64,000 nt of DNA from Sphingobacteriaceae bacterium (GCA_017745075.1 JAGIAD010000010.1:62001-126000); one strand, 5' to 3'. Positions 43,894-52,640 are shown, numbered from the stretch's first letter. The notes: a model not told the origin generated them from the sequence alone. Numbers and translations are program-made.

Positions 43894-45597
43894 TTAATGT
43901 CCTGGTATAGCTTCGATCAGTTTTTGGGTATAAGCTGCTTTTGGTGTATAAAATATCTGTTCCGGAAAACCTTCTTCTTCGATTTTTCCCTTATTCATCA
44001 CTAAAATACGGTCTGATATATGCTTTACCACCGCCAGATCGTGCGAAATGAAGATATAGGTGAGCCCGAATTCGCGTTGCAGATCTTTAATCAGGTTTAA
44101 AACCTGGGCCTGCACAGAAACATCTAAAGCAGATACCGATTCATCACAGATGATAAATTTAGGTTGCAGTGCCAAAGCCCGGGCAATTACCACCCGCTGC
44201 CGCTGACCACCGCTAAACTCATGTGGGTACCGGTTAAAATGATCTGCTTTTAAGCCAACTTTATCCAGCAGTTCTAATACTTTTTGTTTGCGTTCCGTGT
44301 CGTTTTGATAAAGCCGGTGCACCTGCAGGGGTTCCATTATGGACTGCCCGATGCTTAATTTAGGGTTTAATGAAGCATAGGGATCCTGAAAAATGATCTG
44401 GATATCTTTTCGGAGCTTTCGCAGTTCGTTTTTATCCAGGTGTGTAATGTCTTGTCCGTTAAATATAATAGAGCCAGAAGTAGGCTGGATTAATCTGAGA
44501 ATGGTACGGCCTAAGGTTGTTTTTCCGCAACCCGATTCGCCGACAAGGCCAAGGGTTTCACCCGGAAAAACTTCAAAATTAATCTGGTCAACCGCTTTAA
44601 CATAATCGGTCGTTTTCCCAAAGAGACCGCTGTTGATGGGATACCAGGTGCAGAGATCTTTTACCTGGAGTAAAGGCCGCATGGCATATAATTTTTCCCT
44701 TCGTGCTGCTACTTCTGCCGTAGTTAACTGGTTTGAGGGTTGTAGATGTGCCGAGGCATCATCAATTTTTCCCGTTAAAAAATCGGCCACCACGGGTAAT
44801 TTCTTTAACTGTAAACTAGGTGAGGGTCTGCAGGCGAGTAAACCTTTTGTGTAAGGATGTTGCGGATTTTCGAATATCGATTTTGCTGGTCCCTGTTCTA
44901 CAATTTCGCCTTTGTACATCACAGCAACCTCATCAGCAATTTCGTTTACTACACCTAAGTCGTGCGAAATGAAGATCATGGCCATATTGCGCTCTGTTTT
45001 GAGCTTAAGGAGCAATTGCAAAATGGTTTTTTGGACGGTTACATCCAGCGCCGTGGTGGGTTCGTCGGCAATGAGGAGCTTAGGGTTACAGCTCAAAGCC
45101 ATGGCGATCATTACCCGTTGCTTTTGTCCGCCCGAAATCTGGTGCGGATAACTGTCAAATATTTTTTCGGGCCGTGGCAGCTGCACTTCGTTAAAGAGGG
45201 CAATAGTCTGTTTTTTTGCTTCGGCTTTATCAACCTTTTGATGGAGGATAATGGCTTCGGCCACCTGATCGCCGCAGGTAAAAACAGGGTTCAGCGAAGT
45301 CATGGGTTCCTGAAAAATCATCGAAATCTGGTTGCCCCTGATCTGCCTGATTTCGTTCGAGCTGAGATTGAGTAGACTAATATCTTCAAAATCAATATCA
45401 CCGGTAATTTTTGCGAGACGTTCGTCGTGCAAACGCATAATGGAGAAAGAAGTAACCGATTTTCCGGAGCCCGATTCGCCAACTATACCTAAAACCGTAC
45501 CTTTTTTTACGTTAAAGCTGATTTTTTTAACGGCTTTAAACCAGTTTTTATCTTCCTGGTTGTAGAAATCGATATTTAAATTCTCAACGTTTAGCAT
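43894..45597 (-). CDS. Double ABC ATPase of a peptide/oligopeptide importer (YejF/GsiA-like)
   Basis: A 567-residue fusion of two ABC nucleotide-binding domains. Domain 1 (about 1-260): Walker A GIVGESGSGKS, signature SGGQKQRVMIAMAL, Walker B LLIADEPTTALD. Domain 2 (about 310-567): Walker A GLVGESGCGKTT, signature SGGQRQRVVIARAL, Walker B FIICDESVSALD. Each half ends with an oligopeptide-type C-terminal extension (PQHPYTKGLLACRPS). This is the layout of YejF/GsiA-type peptide importers, but the permeases and binding protein are not in the window. It begins with ATG in TAATG overlap with the Imm32-like gene. Confidence 0.93.
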   Translation of the reverse strand: MLNVENLNIDFYNQEDKNWFKAVKKISFNVKKGTVLGIVGESGSGKSVTSFSIMRLHDERLAKITGDIDFEDISLLNLSSNEIRQIRGNQISMIFQEPMTSLNPVFTCGDQVAEAIILHQKVDKAEAKKQTIALFNEVQLPRPEKIFDSYPHQISGGQKQRVMIAMALSCNPKLLIADEPTTALDVTVQKTILQLLLKLKTERNMAMIFISHDLGVVNEIADEVAVMYKGEIVEQGPAKSIFENPQHPYTKGLLACRPSPSLQLKKLPVVADFLTGKIDDASAHLQPSNQLTTAEVAARREKLYAMRPLLQVKDLCTWYPINSGLFGKTTDYVKAVDQINFEVFPGETLGLVGESGCGKTTLGRTILRLIQPTSGSIIFNGQDITHLDKNELRKLRKDIQIIFQDPYASLNPKLSIGQSIMEPLQVHRLYQNDTERKQKVLELLDKVGLKADHFNRYPHEFSGGQRQRVVIARALALQPKFIICDESVSALDVSVQAQVLNLIKDLQREFGLTYIFISHDLAVVKHISDRILVMNKGKIEEEGFPEQIFYTPKAAYTQKLIEAIPGH

Positions 45598-45857
45598 TAA
45601 ATTTTACAAATTATAATTTCTTTCGACCCGATTTCTAAACTATTGTGTTCATCTAAATGATAATGGCAATCTAAAGGAGTTTCGTCTTGCGCGAGAAAAA
45701 GCAAATGTTTTGCTAAAGAAATTAAGCCTGCCTGATTTGCTGCGATAATAATCTGATCCTTTACAACATCGCTTTTAATCACAAATCCATCCTCCCAGTT
45801 AGAAACAGCGCCATGTTTTGTAGAATAGTGAGGAATATTTAATGTTAATTCTTTCAT
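45597..45857 (-). CDS. Small Imm32-like protein
   Basis: An 86-residue protein whose core IIIAANQAGLISLAKHLLFLAQDE, then CHYHLDEHNSLEIGSKEIIICKI resembles the Imm32 immunity-protein family, which protects cells against toxins of contact-dependent systems. Many stand-alone relatives occur in Bacteroidota away from toxins, and no toxin is seen here. It overlaps both neighbours (TGATG with the exonuclease, TAATG with the ABC ATPase), so it is translated from their common message. Family assignment is from memory of the pattern, hence the moderate confidence. Confidence 0.65.
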   Translation of the reverse strand: MKELTLNIPHYSTKHGAVSNWEDGFVIKSDVVKDQIIIAANQAGLISLAKHLLFLAQDETPLDCHYHLDEHNSLEIGSKEIIICKI

Positions 45858-46585
45858 CAGGTTACAATGGTAATATTTTCTTCCGGAATTATATCTATAC
45901 CTTTAAATTTTAATAACACCTGGGCGGTAGTAATTACATCTTTCTGGCAATAGGTAACAATTCTATCCAGATTTTTTTCTTCATAGTATACCTGTCTTAC
46001 CTGCGAGCCGTTAATGTCGTCTTTCGGAGTCGGGATATCTAAAATGGCCGATAAGAGGTTTAGAGAAGTGTAATGTTTGTGATCGCCGAACTTCCAGAGC
46101 TCCATCGTGTCGATATGGTTAACTTCCCAGGGTTTTTTACCCGAAAGTTGCAGTTGAACGGGGATTTCTATTCCATTAACCAGTAGCCGCCGGCATAAAT
46201 AGGGAAAATCGAATTCCTTTCCATTGTGGGCACAGAACATTAAGGTTGCGGGTTGTTTATTGAGCAATGCCGAAAATTGTGAGAGTATTTCGTGTTCATT
46301 ATGGCCGGCATAGGATTTGATACGTAATTTGTTTGTTTTTTCGTCGGTGTAAAAAATACCCAGGCTAATGCAGATAATCTTACCAAATTCGGCCATAATG
46401 CCTGCTTTTTCATAAAATTCTTCAGGAGTTTGCTCTGAATTTCTCTGATAATGCGTTTTTTGTTCCCAGAGTTCCTGGAAATGCGGAGGTACATCCTGAA
46501 AAGACGGATATTGCGGAACGGTTTCAATATCGAGCACCATTACCTGGTTTAGATCTAGCGTTTTTAACATATAAACAGTTTTCAA
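45857..46585 (-). CDS. Predicted 3'-5' exonuclease, PolB-type DEDD family
   Basis: A 242-residue DnaQ-like exonuclease. Motif ExoI: Asp19 and Glu21 in MVLDIETVPQYPSF; ExoII: FCAHNGKEFDFPYLCRR (Asp); ExoIII: IVTYCQKDVITTAQVL (Asp in YCQKD, with Tyr five residues earlier). This arrangement is the stand-alone PolB-like exonuclease (PFAM exonuc_X-T type 2) common in Bacteroidota. It would act on DNA or RNA 3' ends; role unknown. ATG 46585 is used; a second Met five codons on is possible. First gene of the overlapping run that ends in the sialidase-fold gene. Confidence 0.88.
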   Translation of the reverse strand: MKTVYMLKTLDLNQVMVLDIETVPQYPSFQDVPPHFQELWEQKTHYQRNSEQTPEEFYEKAGIMAEFGKIICISLGIFYTDEKTNKLRIKSYAGHNEHEILSQFSALLNKQPATLMFCAHNGKEFDFPYLCRRLLVNGIEIPVQLQLSGKKPWEVNHIDTMELWKFGDHKHYTSLNLLSAILDIPTPKDDINGSQVRQVYYEEKNLDRIVTYCQKDVITTAQVLLKFKGIDIIPEENITIVT

Positions 46586-46648
46586 ATATCAATTTACAGT
46601 TTTCTGTTCATAATTATAGCAGGTGGATTATATTTTATAAGTTTGGAT

Positions 46649-47167
46649 ATGGCGAAAAGTAAATTCGAGCAGTCTTTAACAGATGGCGCTCATCAACAAT
46701 TACAAATGCTGGTTGGTCGGTGGAGCGGCAATACTAAAACCTGGTTTGAAAAAGATATCCTGGCAGATGAATCGCCGTCTGAAGGCGAGATTACTTCCAT
46801 TTTGGGTGCACGATTTATCTCTTTCGATTACCAGGGAAGTTTGGAAAGCAAACCTTTTGAAGGTAAAATGATTATTGGTTTCGATATTCCTTACCAAAAG
46901 TACAGGGTAAGCTGGATTGATAGTTTCCACATGGGCACGCAGATTATGCTCTCAGGTGGCGAGGCAACTGGAAATGGCTTTTCTGTTTTTGGCGAATACG
47001 GCAGTCCGGAATATGGTGAACAGCTTTGGGGCTGGCGTACGGTTTTAGCCATAAACAACCCAGACGAAATTGTACTTACGGCTTATAATGTTTCGCCCGA
47101 TGGGGAAGAGGCAAAAGCTACAGAAACAGTTTATAGGAGAGTAGATATTGTTGGTCGGGATTTGTAA
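46649..47167 (+). CDS. DUF1579-family protein
   Basis: A 172-residue soluble protein with the DUF1579 pattern: GAHQQLQMLVGRWSGNTKTWF at the start, GARFISFDYQGSLESKPFEG, IGFDIPYQKYRVSWIDSFH and the C-terminal PDEIVLTAYNVSPDGEE. It is a lipocalin-like beta-barrel of unknown ligand. ATG 46649 is used because the TTG two codons earlier is weak. The last codons, encoding GRDL, and the TAA stop lie inside a perfect palindrome (47154-47174), so the C-terminus has probably been supplied by an inserted repeat. Confidence 0.85.
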   Translation: MAKSKFEQSLTDGAHQQLQMLVGRWSGNTKTWFEKDILADESPSEGEITSILGARFISFDYQGSLESKPFEGKMIIGFDIPYQKYRVSWIDSFHMGTQIMLSGGEATGNGFSVFGEYGSPEYGEQLWGWRTVLAINNPDEIVLTAYNVSPDGEEAKATETVYRRVDIVGRDL

Positions 47168-47250
47168 TCCCGACTTTCGAATTGAGGATTTATAATCCTT
47201 TAGGATGGATTACAAATCCACAGTTCACTGAGACGAGATTGCAAATCTCG
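47154..47250 (+). repeat. Cluster of four small palindromes with GATT-N3-AATC cores
   Basis: H1 GTCGGGATT-TGT-AATCCCGAC (47154-47174), H2 AGGATT-TAT-AATCCT (47185-47199), H3 TGGATT-ACA-AATCCA (47206-47220), H4 CGAGATT-GCA-AATCTCG (47234-47250). All have the same core, a 3-base loop and different outer bases. H1 contains the stop codon of the DUF1579 gene. Similar palindromes are known to me as dispersed REP-like elements in Bacteroidota. No transposase is present here. Confidence 0.85.
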
Positions 47251-47286
47251 ACTAGCTCATTTAAAATCTGCGAGGTTATATATCGC

Positions 47287-48183
47287 TTAAAACAAGCTAG
47301 GCGAAGCCTGATTGGCCATTACCGGAATTTTTAAATCGGTTCCAACGGCTTTATTCAGTTTATTGGTAAAATAGGCAGAAAATAAAGGAGAAGAAAGCTC
47401 TACATTTTGGTGTACAAAAAAGTAAAGGTTTTGCAGGCCCTGTTCTTTCCAGTTCACAATTCTTTCAATCCAGTCATCCAAACGTTTTTTATCAATTTGA
47501 TCGTCATTGGCACCTACAAAACGTACAAAGGCCGTTGGTGTAGTTAAACGCATGTGCAGCATGTCTCTTCTGCCAGAAGTATCAACAATGATGTTGCTTA
47601 TTCCATTATCTTCAAAAAGTTTGGCAAATTCGTTTGCAATGGCCGGGTTTGTAAACCATTCTGTATTCCTCACTTCAATGCCGAGCGGAATTACCTTTGG
47701 AAATTCTTGGACTACGATTTTTAGCCTTTCAAAATCCTTGGGCTTAAAATTATCGTGAAGCTGAAGAAAAGCCATGCCCAGTTTATCTTCAAAATTGCTG
47801 ATGGCATCGCAATACTGTTCAACGGGTTCTTTAACATTGATCAACCTTTTAAAATGACTGATGGTATTGGTCAGTTTAGGGAAGAATTTAAAATCTGGCG
47901 GGGTTTTTTGCGTCCAGGTAATTACCTGCTCGCGGGTAGGCATGCCGTAAAAAGTAGCATTCAATTCAATCGAATTAAACTGGGTAGCATAATAAGTTAA
48001 TTCGTCTTTTGTCCCTTTAGGGTAAAAACCTTTTAAATCGGTTTTATTCCATTTTGCACAGCCCACAAAGGCCTTAAAATCCTGTTTAGATTTATTGGCT
48101 GCTAAAATCGATGCGGTTTCAGGAGCATCAGCCGGGAGAGTATAATCTATAATCGATGGGTCGTCTACTTTACCGAATTGCAT
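47287..48183 (-). CDS. DUF72-family protein
   Basis: A 298-residue protein of the DUF72 family (COG1801), predicted TIM-barrel enzymes. The usual start FKAFVGCAKWNKTDLKGFYP and the pattern YYATQFNSIELNATFYGMPTREQV are present, along with conserved mid-region features (FKFFPKLTNTISHFKRL, then LGIEVRNTEWF). The function of the family is unknown. It is separated from speA by a terminator (48211-48246) and so has its own promoter. Confidence 0.9.
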   Translation of the reverse strand: MQFGKVDDPSIIDYTLPADAPETASILAANKSKQDFKAFVGCAKWNKTDLKGFYPKGTKDELTYYATQFNSIELNATFYGMPTREQVITWTQKTPPDFKFFPKLTNTISHFKRLINVKEPVEQYCDAISNFEDKLGMAFLQLHDNFKPKDFERLKIVVQEFPKVIPLGIEVRNTEWFTNPAIANEFAKLFEDNGISNIIVDTSGRRDMLHMRLTTPTAFVRFVGANDDQIDKKRLDDWIERIVNWKEQGLQNLYFFVHQNVELSSPLFSAYFTNKLNKAVGTDLKIPVMANQASPSLF

Positions 48184-48210
48184 TTTTTAAAGGTTTTATA
48201 GGTTTAAGGC

Positions 48211-48246
48211 AAAAAAATACCTTAGCTTAATTCAGCTAAGGTATTT
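48211..48246 (-). terminator. Intrinsic terminator of speA
   Basis: On the minus strand AAATACCTTAGCT and AGCTAAGGTATTT form a 13-bp perfect stem around GAATTA, followed by TTTTTTT. It lies about 100 bases downstream of the speA stop. Confidence 0.9.
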
Positions 48247-48346
48247 ATATATTGTAAAAATAAGAAACTTGTTCCTTGCTTTAGCTTATTGTGGAAAGTT
48301 TATGTTCAGCTATCTCCAAACTGTAAACTCCCAACTGAAAACTGAA

Positions 48347-49735
48347 TTAGTAACCCAGGATCTTCAGCACCTGCTTACTGTTCTGTTCTTCGCCAAAAAC
48401 CTCAAAATTGAAACTTTCATCGCGGTTTCTGCGGATCAGAACATGTTTAGGGCTAGGCAACAAGCAGTGGTGTATGCCACCATATCCGCTTAATACTTCC
48501 TGGTATGCCCCGGTATGGAAGAAACCCAGGTACTGTACTTTACGCGTTTTAGGCATAAATACACTGTTCATGTGCGCTTCCTGGTTGTAGTAGTCCTGCC
48601 CGTCGCAGGTAATCCCCCCAAGGTTAACACGTTCGTATTCGGCATCCCAATTGTTTATTGGCAATAAGATGTATTTTTGGTTCAGTGCCCAAACATCAGG
48701 TAAATTGGTGATGAAAGAGCCATCAAGCATTAACCAGCGCTCGCGGTCGTTCTGTTGTTTACGGCCCAATACTTTATAAAGGATACCCGATGCTTCAGCC
48801 ACGGTATATTTACCAAATTCGGTAATAATATCAGGCTCCATTACATCATGTATCGCGCAGATTTCTTTAATCCTTTTTACAATTTCGTTTACCATATATT
48901 CGTAATCGAAATCGAATACCAGTGAATCTTTAAATGGCATACCGCCACCAATATCAAGTGTATCTAAATCAGGATTAATTTTTTTGAACTTGCAATAAAG
49001 GGTTACATATTTTTCTAACTCGTTCCAGTAATACGGCGAATCGGTAATACCGGAGTTGATGAAAAAGTGTAACAACTTAACCCTGAAATTAGGATTGTGC
49101 ACGATTTTATTGTTGTAAAAATCGATAATATCTTCCATACGCACACCCAAACGCGAAGTATAAAACTGCGAGTCTGGCTGCTCTTCTGCCGCAATACGGA
49201 TACCCAGGTTACAAGGGGTATCTATATCCACCTCATCATCAAAAAGGTTAAATTCCTCTTTGTTATCTAAAACCGGGATAATGTTGGTATAACCATCGTG
49301 CAGCATATCAATAATATACTGTTTGTACTGGTAGGTTTTAAAACCGTTGCAGATGATGGTGGTTTCTTTTGTCAATACCCCTTTTTTCTCCAGTGCATCA
49401 ACCATTGGCATATCAAAAGCCGAAGAAGTTTCCAGGTGGATATTGTTTTTTAAAGCTTCTTCTACAATGTGCTTAAAATGCGAGCTTTTTGTGCAGTAAC
49501 AATATTTATAATCGCCACGGTAATTGTTCTTTAAAATAGCGGTCTGGAAAAGAATCTTCGCTTGCTGAATCTTCTTACTTACCATCGGTAAATACGTGAA
49601 ACGTAGGGGAGTACCGTAAGTTTCAATCATTTCCATCAGGTTTAAATCCTGAAAATATAATTCATCTTCTATCACATCGAAACCCTCCTGAGGGAAACCA
49701 ACGCTTAGATCAAGAAATTCTGAGTAACTCTGCAT
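48347..49735 (-). CDS. speA: Arginine decarboxylase (PLP fold III, biosynthetic)
   Basis: A 462-residue PLP-dependent decarboxylase that converts arginine to agmatine, first step of polyamine synthesis by the agmatine route. The PLP Lys is in KYCYCTKSSHFKH (about Lys83). Other features are LHFFINSGITDSPYYW, GGGMPFKDS and DIITEFGKYTVAEASG, all typical of the compact Bacteroidota arginine decarboxylases rather than the 630-residue E. coli SpeA. C-terminal GAYQEVLSGYGGIHHCLLPS closes the active site. Part of an arginine-themed neighbourhood (ctlX, arginine deiminase, argS) on the next 7 kb. Confidence 0.9.
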   Translation of the reverse strand: MQSYSEFLDLSVGFPQEGFDVIEDELYFQDLNLMEMIETYGTPLRFTYLPMVSKKIQQAKILFQTAILKNNYRGDYKYCYCTKSSHFKHIVEEALKNNIHLETSSAFDMPMVDALEKKGVLTKETTIICNGFKTYQYKQYIIDMLHDGYTNIIPVLDNKEEFNLFDDEVDIDTPCNLGIRIAAEEQPDSQFYTSRLGVRMEDIIDFYNNKIVHNPNFRVKLLHFFINSGITDSPYYWNELEKYVTLYCKFKKINPDLDTLDIGGGMPFKDSLVFDFDYEYMVNEIVKRIKEICAIHDVMEPDIITEFGKYTVAEASGILYKVLGRKQQNDRERWLMLDGSFITNLPDVWALNQKYILLPINNWDAEYERVNLGGITCDGQDYYNQEAHMNSVFMPKTRKVQYLGFFHTGAYQEVLSGYGGIHHCLLPSPKHVLIRRNRDESFNFEVFGEEQNSKQVLKILGY

Positions 49736-49929
49736 TTACTTTTAAATAATTTCTGCAAAAATGTAATTTTAAATTGAGAATTAATCTTTAATAAAAATAT
49801 TTTTACTGTGAGGAAACGCTTGGCCTAACTACAAAAAATGCCAACAAATTGTTTTCGATTGAAAGTGAATAGCGCTATTTTGTTAAGATCCTGAAAAACA
49901 GGCAATAATAATGTGTTTTATGTTTTAAG

Positions 49930-50398
49930 ATTTGGAAAGCAGGTTCCTGTTGTTATCGGTTTGGTTGGCCCTGCTCTCTACTTTACTCGTTGCACTCTTG
50001 TTCGTTCTGATCAGGTTTATTTAAATCAGGCCGGTGCTGCTATTTGAGGTTTAATAGCGAGTGCCTTTATGCAAAGGTTTTTCCGTGTGTTCAGTGTTTC
50101 CGTGGCAAAATAAAAATGGTATGTGGAGGCACGAACGAAGGCAGAGGATAACTGAATTGTTTTACTTAATAATTCGGAAAGCAGGTTCCTGTTTTTATAG
50201 GGTAGGTTTGGTCCTGCTCTCCACTTTACTCGTTGCTCTCGTGTTCGTTCCGATCAGGTTTATTTAAATCAGGCCGATGCTGCTATTTGGGGTTTAATAG
50301 CGAGTGCCTTTATGCAAAGGTTTTTCCGTGTGTTCAGTGTCTCCGTGGCAAAATAAAAATGGTTTGTGAAGGCACGAACGAGGGCAGATCAAGGTTTT
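49930..50398 (+). repeat. Direct-repeat array, units A and B (about 240 bp each)
   Basis: Unit A begins GGAAAGCAGGTTCCTG at 49934, unit B at 50176 (242 bases later). Each holds CTTTACTCGTTGC, TTCGTTC-GATCAGGTTT, TTTAAATCAGGCCG, TTTAATAGCGAGTGCC and TTCCGTGTGTTCAGTGT. B differs from A by many substitutions and a few indels, so they are diverged. 49736-49929 holds speA upstream sequence without a gene. Frames across A-B are not considered genes. Confidence 0.8.
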
Positions 50399-50399
50399 G

Positions 50400-50714
50400 T
50401 TAGCCTTTAATAATTGCTTCGTTCTTTTTAAGATCAGTTTTAAACTTTTCCGTCCATTCGCTTAAGCTTAAAGCAGTTTCCTCTTTTTCATCATCATATA
50501 CAATCCACGCATTTGCATCTGTTGAAAGTTTAATCAATTTAGCGATATCATCTTCAGTGACGTATGATTGGCCATATTTTCTTTTTCCATTTATTGCAGC
50601 GTGCCATAAAACATATTCCAGGTTCTTCATCCAGCCAGCGGCATAACAATGTTCTGAAATTTCACTCATAAAGTGTGCAAGTTTTAACTCCTTTTCTGTT
50701 AGATGGGATTTCAT
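50400..50714 (-). CDS. Orphan hypothetical protein inside a direct-repeat array
   Basis: A 104-residue soluble protein without signal peptide. It starts MKSHLTEKELKLAHFM and is largely helical, with a DEEKEE-like acidic patch (VYDDEKEETALSLSEW) and a Trp/Tyr-rich middle (HCYAAGWMKNLEYVLW). I do not recognise a family. It lies between unit B and unit C of a direct repeat, flanked on both sides by the same roughly 70-base segment (50320-50391 and 50737-50806), so gene plus flanks look like a captured or expelled cassette. Immunity-like small proteins can look like this, but there is no direct evidence. Confidence 0.7.
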   Translation of the reverse strand: MKSHLTEKELKLAHFMSEISEHCYAAGWMKNLEYVLWHAAINGKRKYGQSYVTEDDIAKLIKLSTDANAWIVYDDEKEETALSLSEWTEKFKTDLKKNEAIIKG

Positions 50715-50736
50715 TCAAGTGTAAATTTAGGATATT

Positions 50737-51020
50737 CTTTTCCGTGTGTTTAGTGTTTCCGTGGCAAAAATAAAAATGGTATGTGGAAACACGAACGAGG
50801 GAAGAGGATAACTGAATTGTTTTACTTAATAATTCGGAAAGCAGGTTCCTGTTGTTATCGGTTTGGGTTGGCCCTGCTCTCCACTTTACTCGTTGCACTC
50901 GTGCTCGTTCCGGTCAGGTTTATTTAAATCAGGCCGGTGCTGCTATTTGGGGTTTAATAGCGAGTGCCATTATGCGAAGGTTTTTCCGTGTGTTTAGTGT
51001 CTCCGTGGCAAAAATACGAA
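50737..51020 (+). repeat. Direct-repeat array, unit C
   Basis: A third, diverged copy. GGAAAGCAGGTTCCTG is at 50836, and the TTTAATAGCGAGTGCC and TTCCGTGTGTTTAGTGT segments repeat. It begins with a second copy of the TTCCGTGTGTT...CACGAACGAG segment that ends unit B before the orphan gene. After 51020 comes a short GCGTT-AGA-AACGC hairpin and no gene until 51085. Confidence 0.75.
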
Positions 51021-51084
51021 GGGTTCATAGATGCGGACACGCGTTAGAAACGCGCGCCAGCACTAATGGGATATGAAAGGTAAA

Positions 51085-51663
51085 CTAACCTTTCCTTAAA
51101 TATTTTGTTAAAATTACAATGGTTTGTCCCTCTACTTTACCCTCAATCTGTTCGGTGTTATCGTGTACTAAACGGATGTTTTTTACCACAGTACCCAGTT
51201 TGGCACTGAGTGTTGAGCCTTTAACATCAAGTGTTTTAACCAGAACTACGGTGTCGCCTTCAAATAAACGGGCACCATTACTGTCCTGGTGAAATTCTAC
51301 AGTACCTTCCTGTTCATGGTCGCCGGTTTTTTTAGCCCATTCTAAAGTTTCATCGTCGAGGTATAAAATATCCAGACTATCGGCAGCCCAACCTTCATTT
51401 CTCAGGCGGCTTAACATGCGCCAGGCCACTACCTGGACGGGTGCAAATTCAGACCACATGGTTTCTGTTAAAATTTTCCAATGACCGGCCTCAAGCTGCT
51501 CGTTTTTTTCAATCTGGTCTAAACAGGTCTTACAAACTAAAATGCTGTTATCGCTATTGGCGTTGCTGGTTGGGGGTACTTCATATACCGATAAGCTGGT
51601 TTCAGCAGTGCACAATTCGCATTTATTTCCCGACCGGGTTTGTAACTCTTGTAGTAAAGACAT
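51085..51663 (-). CDS. PhnA/YjdM-family protein
   Basis: A 192-residue protein with an N-terminal zinc ribbon (Cys15/Cys18 in NKCELC and Cys44/Cys47 in LVCKTC) and a C-terminal PhnA SH3-like domain (GARLFEGDTVVLVKTLDVKG, then KLGTVVKNIRL). The E. coli relative YjdM (historically PhnA) is not an essential phosphonate-utilisation enzyme, and the family function is unclear. It stands alone within the arginine block; nearby ctlX begins 62 bases upstream on the same strand. Confidence 0.88.
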   Translation of the reverse strand: MSLLQELQTRSGNKCELCTAETSLSVYEVPPTSNANSDNSILVCKTCLDQIEKNEQLEAGHWKILTETMWSEFAPVQVVAWRMLSRLRNEGWAADSLDILYLDDETLEWAKKTGDHEQEGTVEFHQDSNGARLFEGDTVVLVKTLDVKGSTLSAKLGTVVKNIRLVHDNTEQIEGKVEGQTIVILTKYLRKG

Positions 51664-51725
51664 GGGTTTTTAAATTTTCGGCGAAAGTAATAAAACTTTT
51701 GGGAATAACCGGCCTTGATTTCAGG

Positions 51726-52640
51726 TTACTTTTCCGGTAAATGAATCTCTGCCAGCATGCATCTGGCACTGCCACCACCATTTTTTTCGATGGTGTAAAG
51801 CGGTGCATAGATAATTCGGCTGTATTGTTCCAGTGCAGCCACCTGTTCAGGATTTAAGGATAAATAGGCCTGTTCCGACATTACCAGCAAACTTTCGCTG
51901 GCAGTGTTAGAGAGTTGTAACATATTGCCGGCAAACTGATTCATCTGCTCCAGGCTGATCTCGATCACCTCTTTCCCGCTTCCTTTTAAACTGATGCTCA
52001 CCTGTAACCTTTCATCCGGGTTGCGGATTGAATCGAGGCAGATTACTGCAAAACGATCGCCAATACACATCATCACATTGGTATGGTAAATCGGGAAATT
52101 ATCGCTGTCTACCGCTTGAAAAGCTACAGGTTCGTACCCGGTAAGCATGCAAAAGTTGTTCAGTACCTCTTCATCGGTGCGCACACTCAGGCAGGCATAT
52201 GCAATTTTGTTGGTACGGTCTAAAACCATGCTTCCTGTTCCCTCTAAAAAAGCATACTGATGTTCGTAAAAGCTTAAATCGCTAATGTGGTTTACTTCAA
52301 AGCGATCTTTTAATCCATCCAATATTTCTTTCCGGCGTTCTAACCTGCGATTTTCAGAAAACATGGGGTAGAGGTAAACCGATCCATCCTCGTGAAAAGA
52401 AACCCAGTTGTTCGGGAAAATCGAATCGGGCGTTTCCGGCTGCAGGGTATCGTCTACTACAGTAACGTCGACATCATTCTTGCGCAAAAGCTCAACAAAA
52501 GCATCAAATTCTTTTAATGCCTGTGCCTGTACATTGCGCTCTGTAGAAGCCACCTGAAACTTGTTATTTGCGGCCGTTTGCTCGTTGAATTTAAAATCAA
52601 CCGGGCGGATCATGAGGATATGGCTTGTCGTTTGGTTCAT
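51726..52640 (-). CDS. ctlX: Citrulline utilization hydrolase CtlX
   Basis: A 304-residue member of the amidinotransferase/guanidino-modifying superfamily that hydrolyses citrulline to ornithine, CO2 and ammonia. The catalytic Cys lies in GGGSARCMLAEI near the C-terminus; other conserved parts are IRPVDFKFNEQTAANNKFQ, DSIFPNNWVSFHEDG and EGTGSMVLDR. ATG 52640 (MNQTTSHILM) is preferred because the preceding in-frame ATG at 52655 lies in a microrepeat (TTCATTGGTTCA type) between genes. Its product ornithine connects it to the arginine deiminase gene immediately upstream on the same strand. Confidence 0.93.
   Translation of the reverse strand: MNQTTSHILMIRPVDFKFNEQTAANNKFQVASTERNVQAQALKEFDAFVELLRKNDVDVTVVDDTLQPETPDSIFPNNWVSFHEDGSVYLYPMFSENRRLERRKEILDGLKDRFEVNHISDLSFYEHQYAFLEGTGSMVLDRTNKIAYACLSVRTDEEVLNNFCMLTGYEPVAFQAVDSDNFPIYHTNVMMCIGDRFAVICLDSIRNPDERLQVSISLKGSGKEVIEISLEQMNQFAGNMLQLSNTASESLLVMSEQAYLSLNPEQVAALEQYSRIIYAPLYTIEKNGGGSARCMLAEIHLPEK

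Noticed and set aside
44962-45375. 137-codon open frame on the plus strand
   Set aside because: It lies wholly inside the double ABC ATPase gene in antisense and has no features of its own.
49736-49930. tRNA or other stable RNA near speA
   Set aside because: No cloverleaf or T-arm consensus could be found here or elsewhere in the window.
49930-51020. CRISPR-like array
   Set aside because: Units are about 240 bp, diverged, without constant spacers, and no cas genes are nearby.
50061-51076. Open frames across the direct-repeat array on the plus strand
   Set aside because: They read through diverged repeat units in different frames, with no conserved protein sequence between units.
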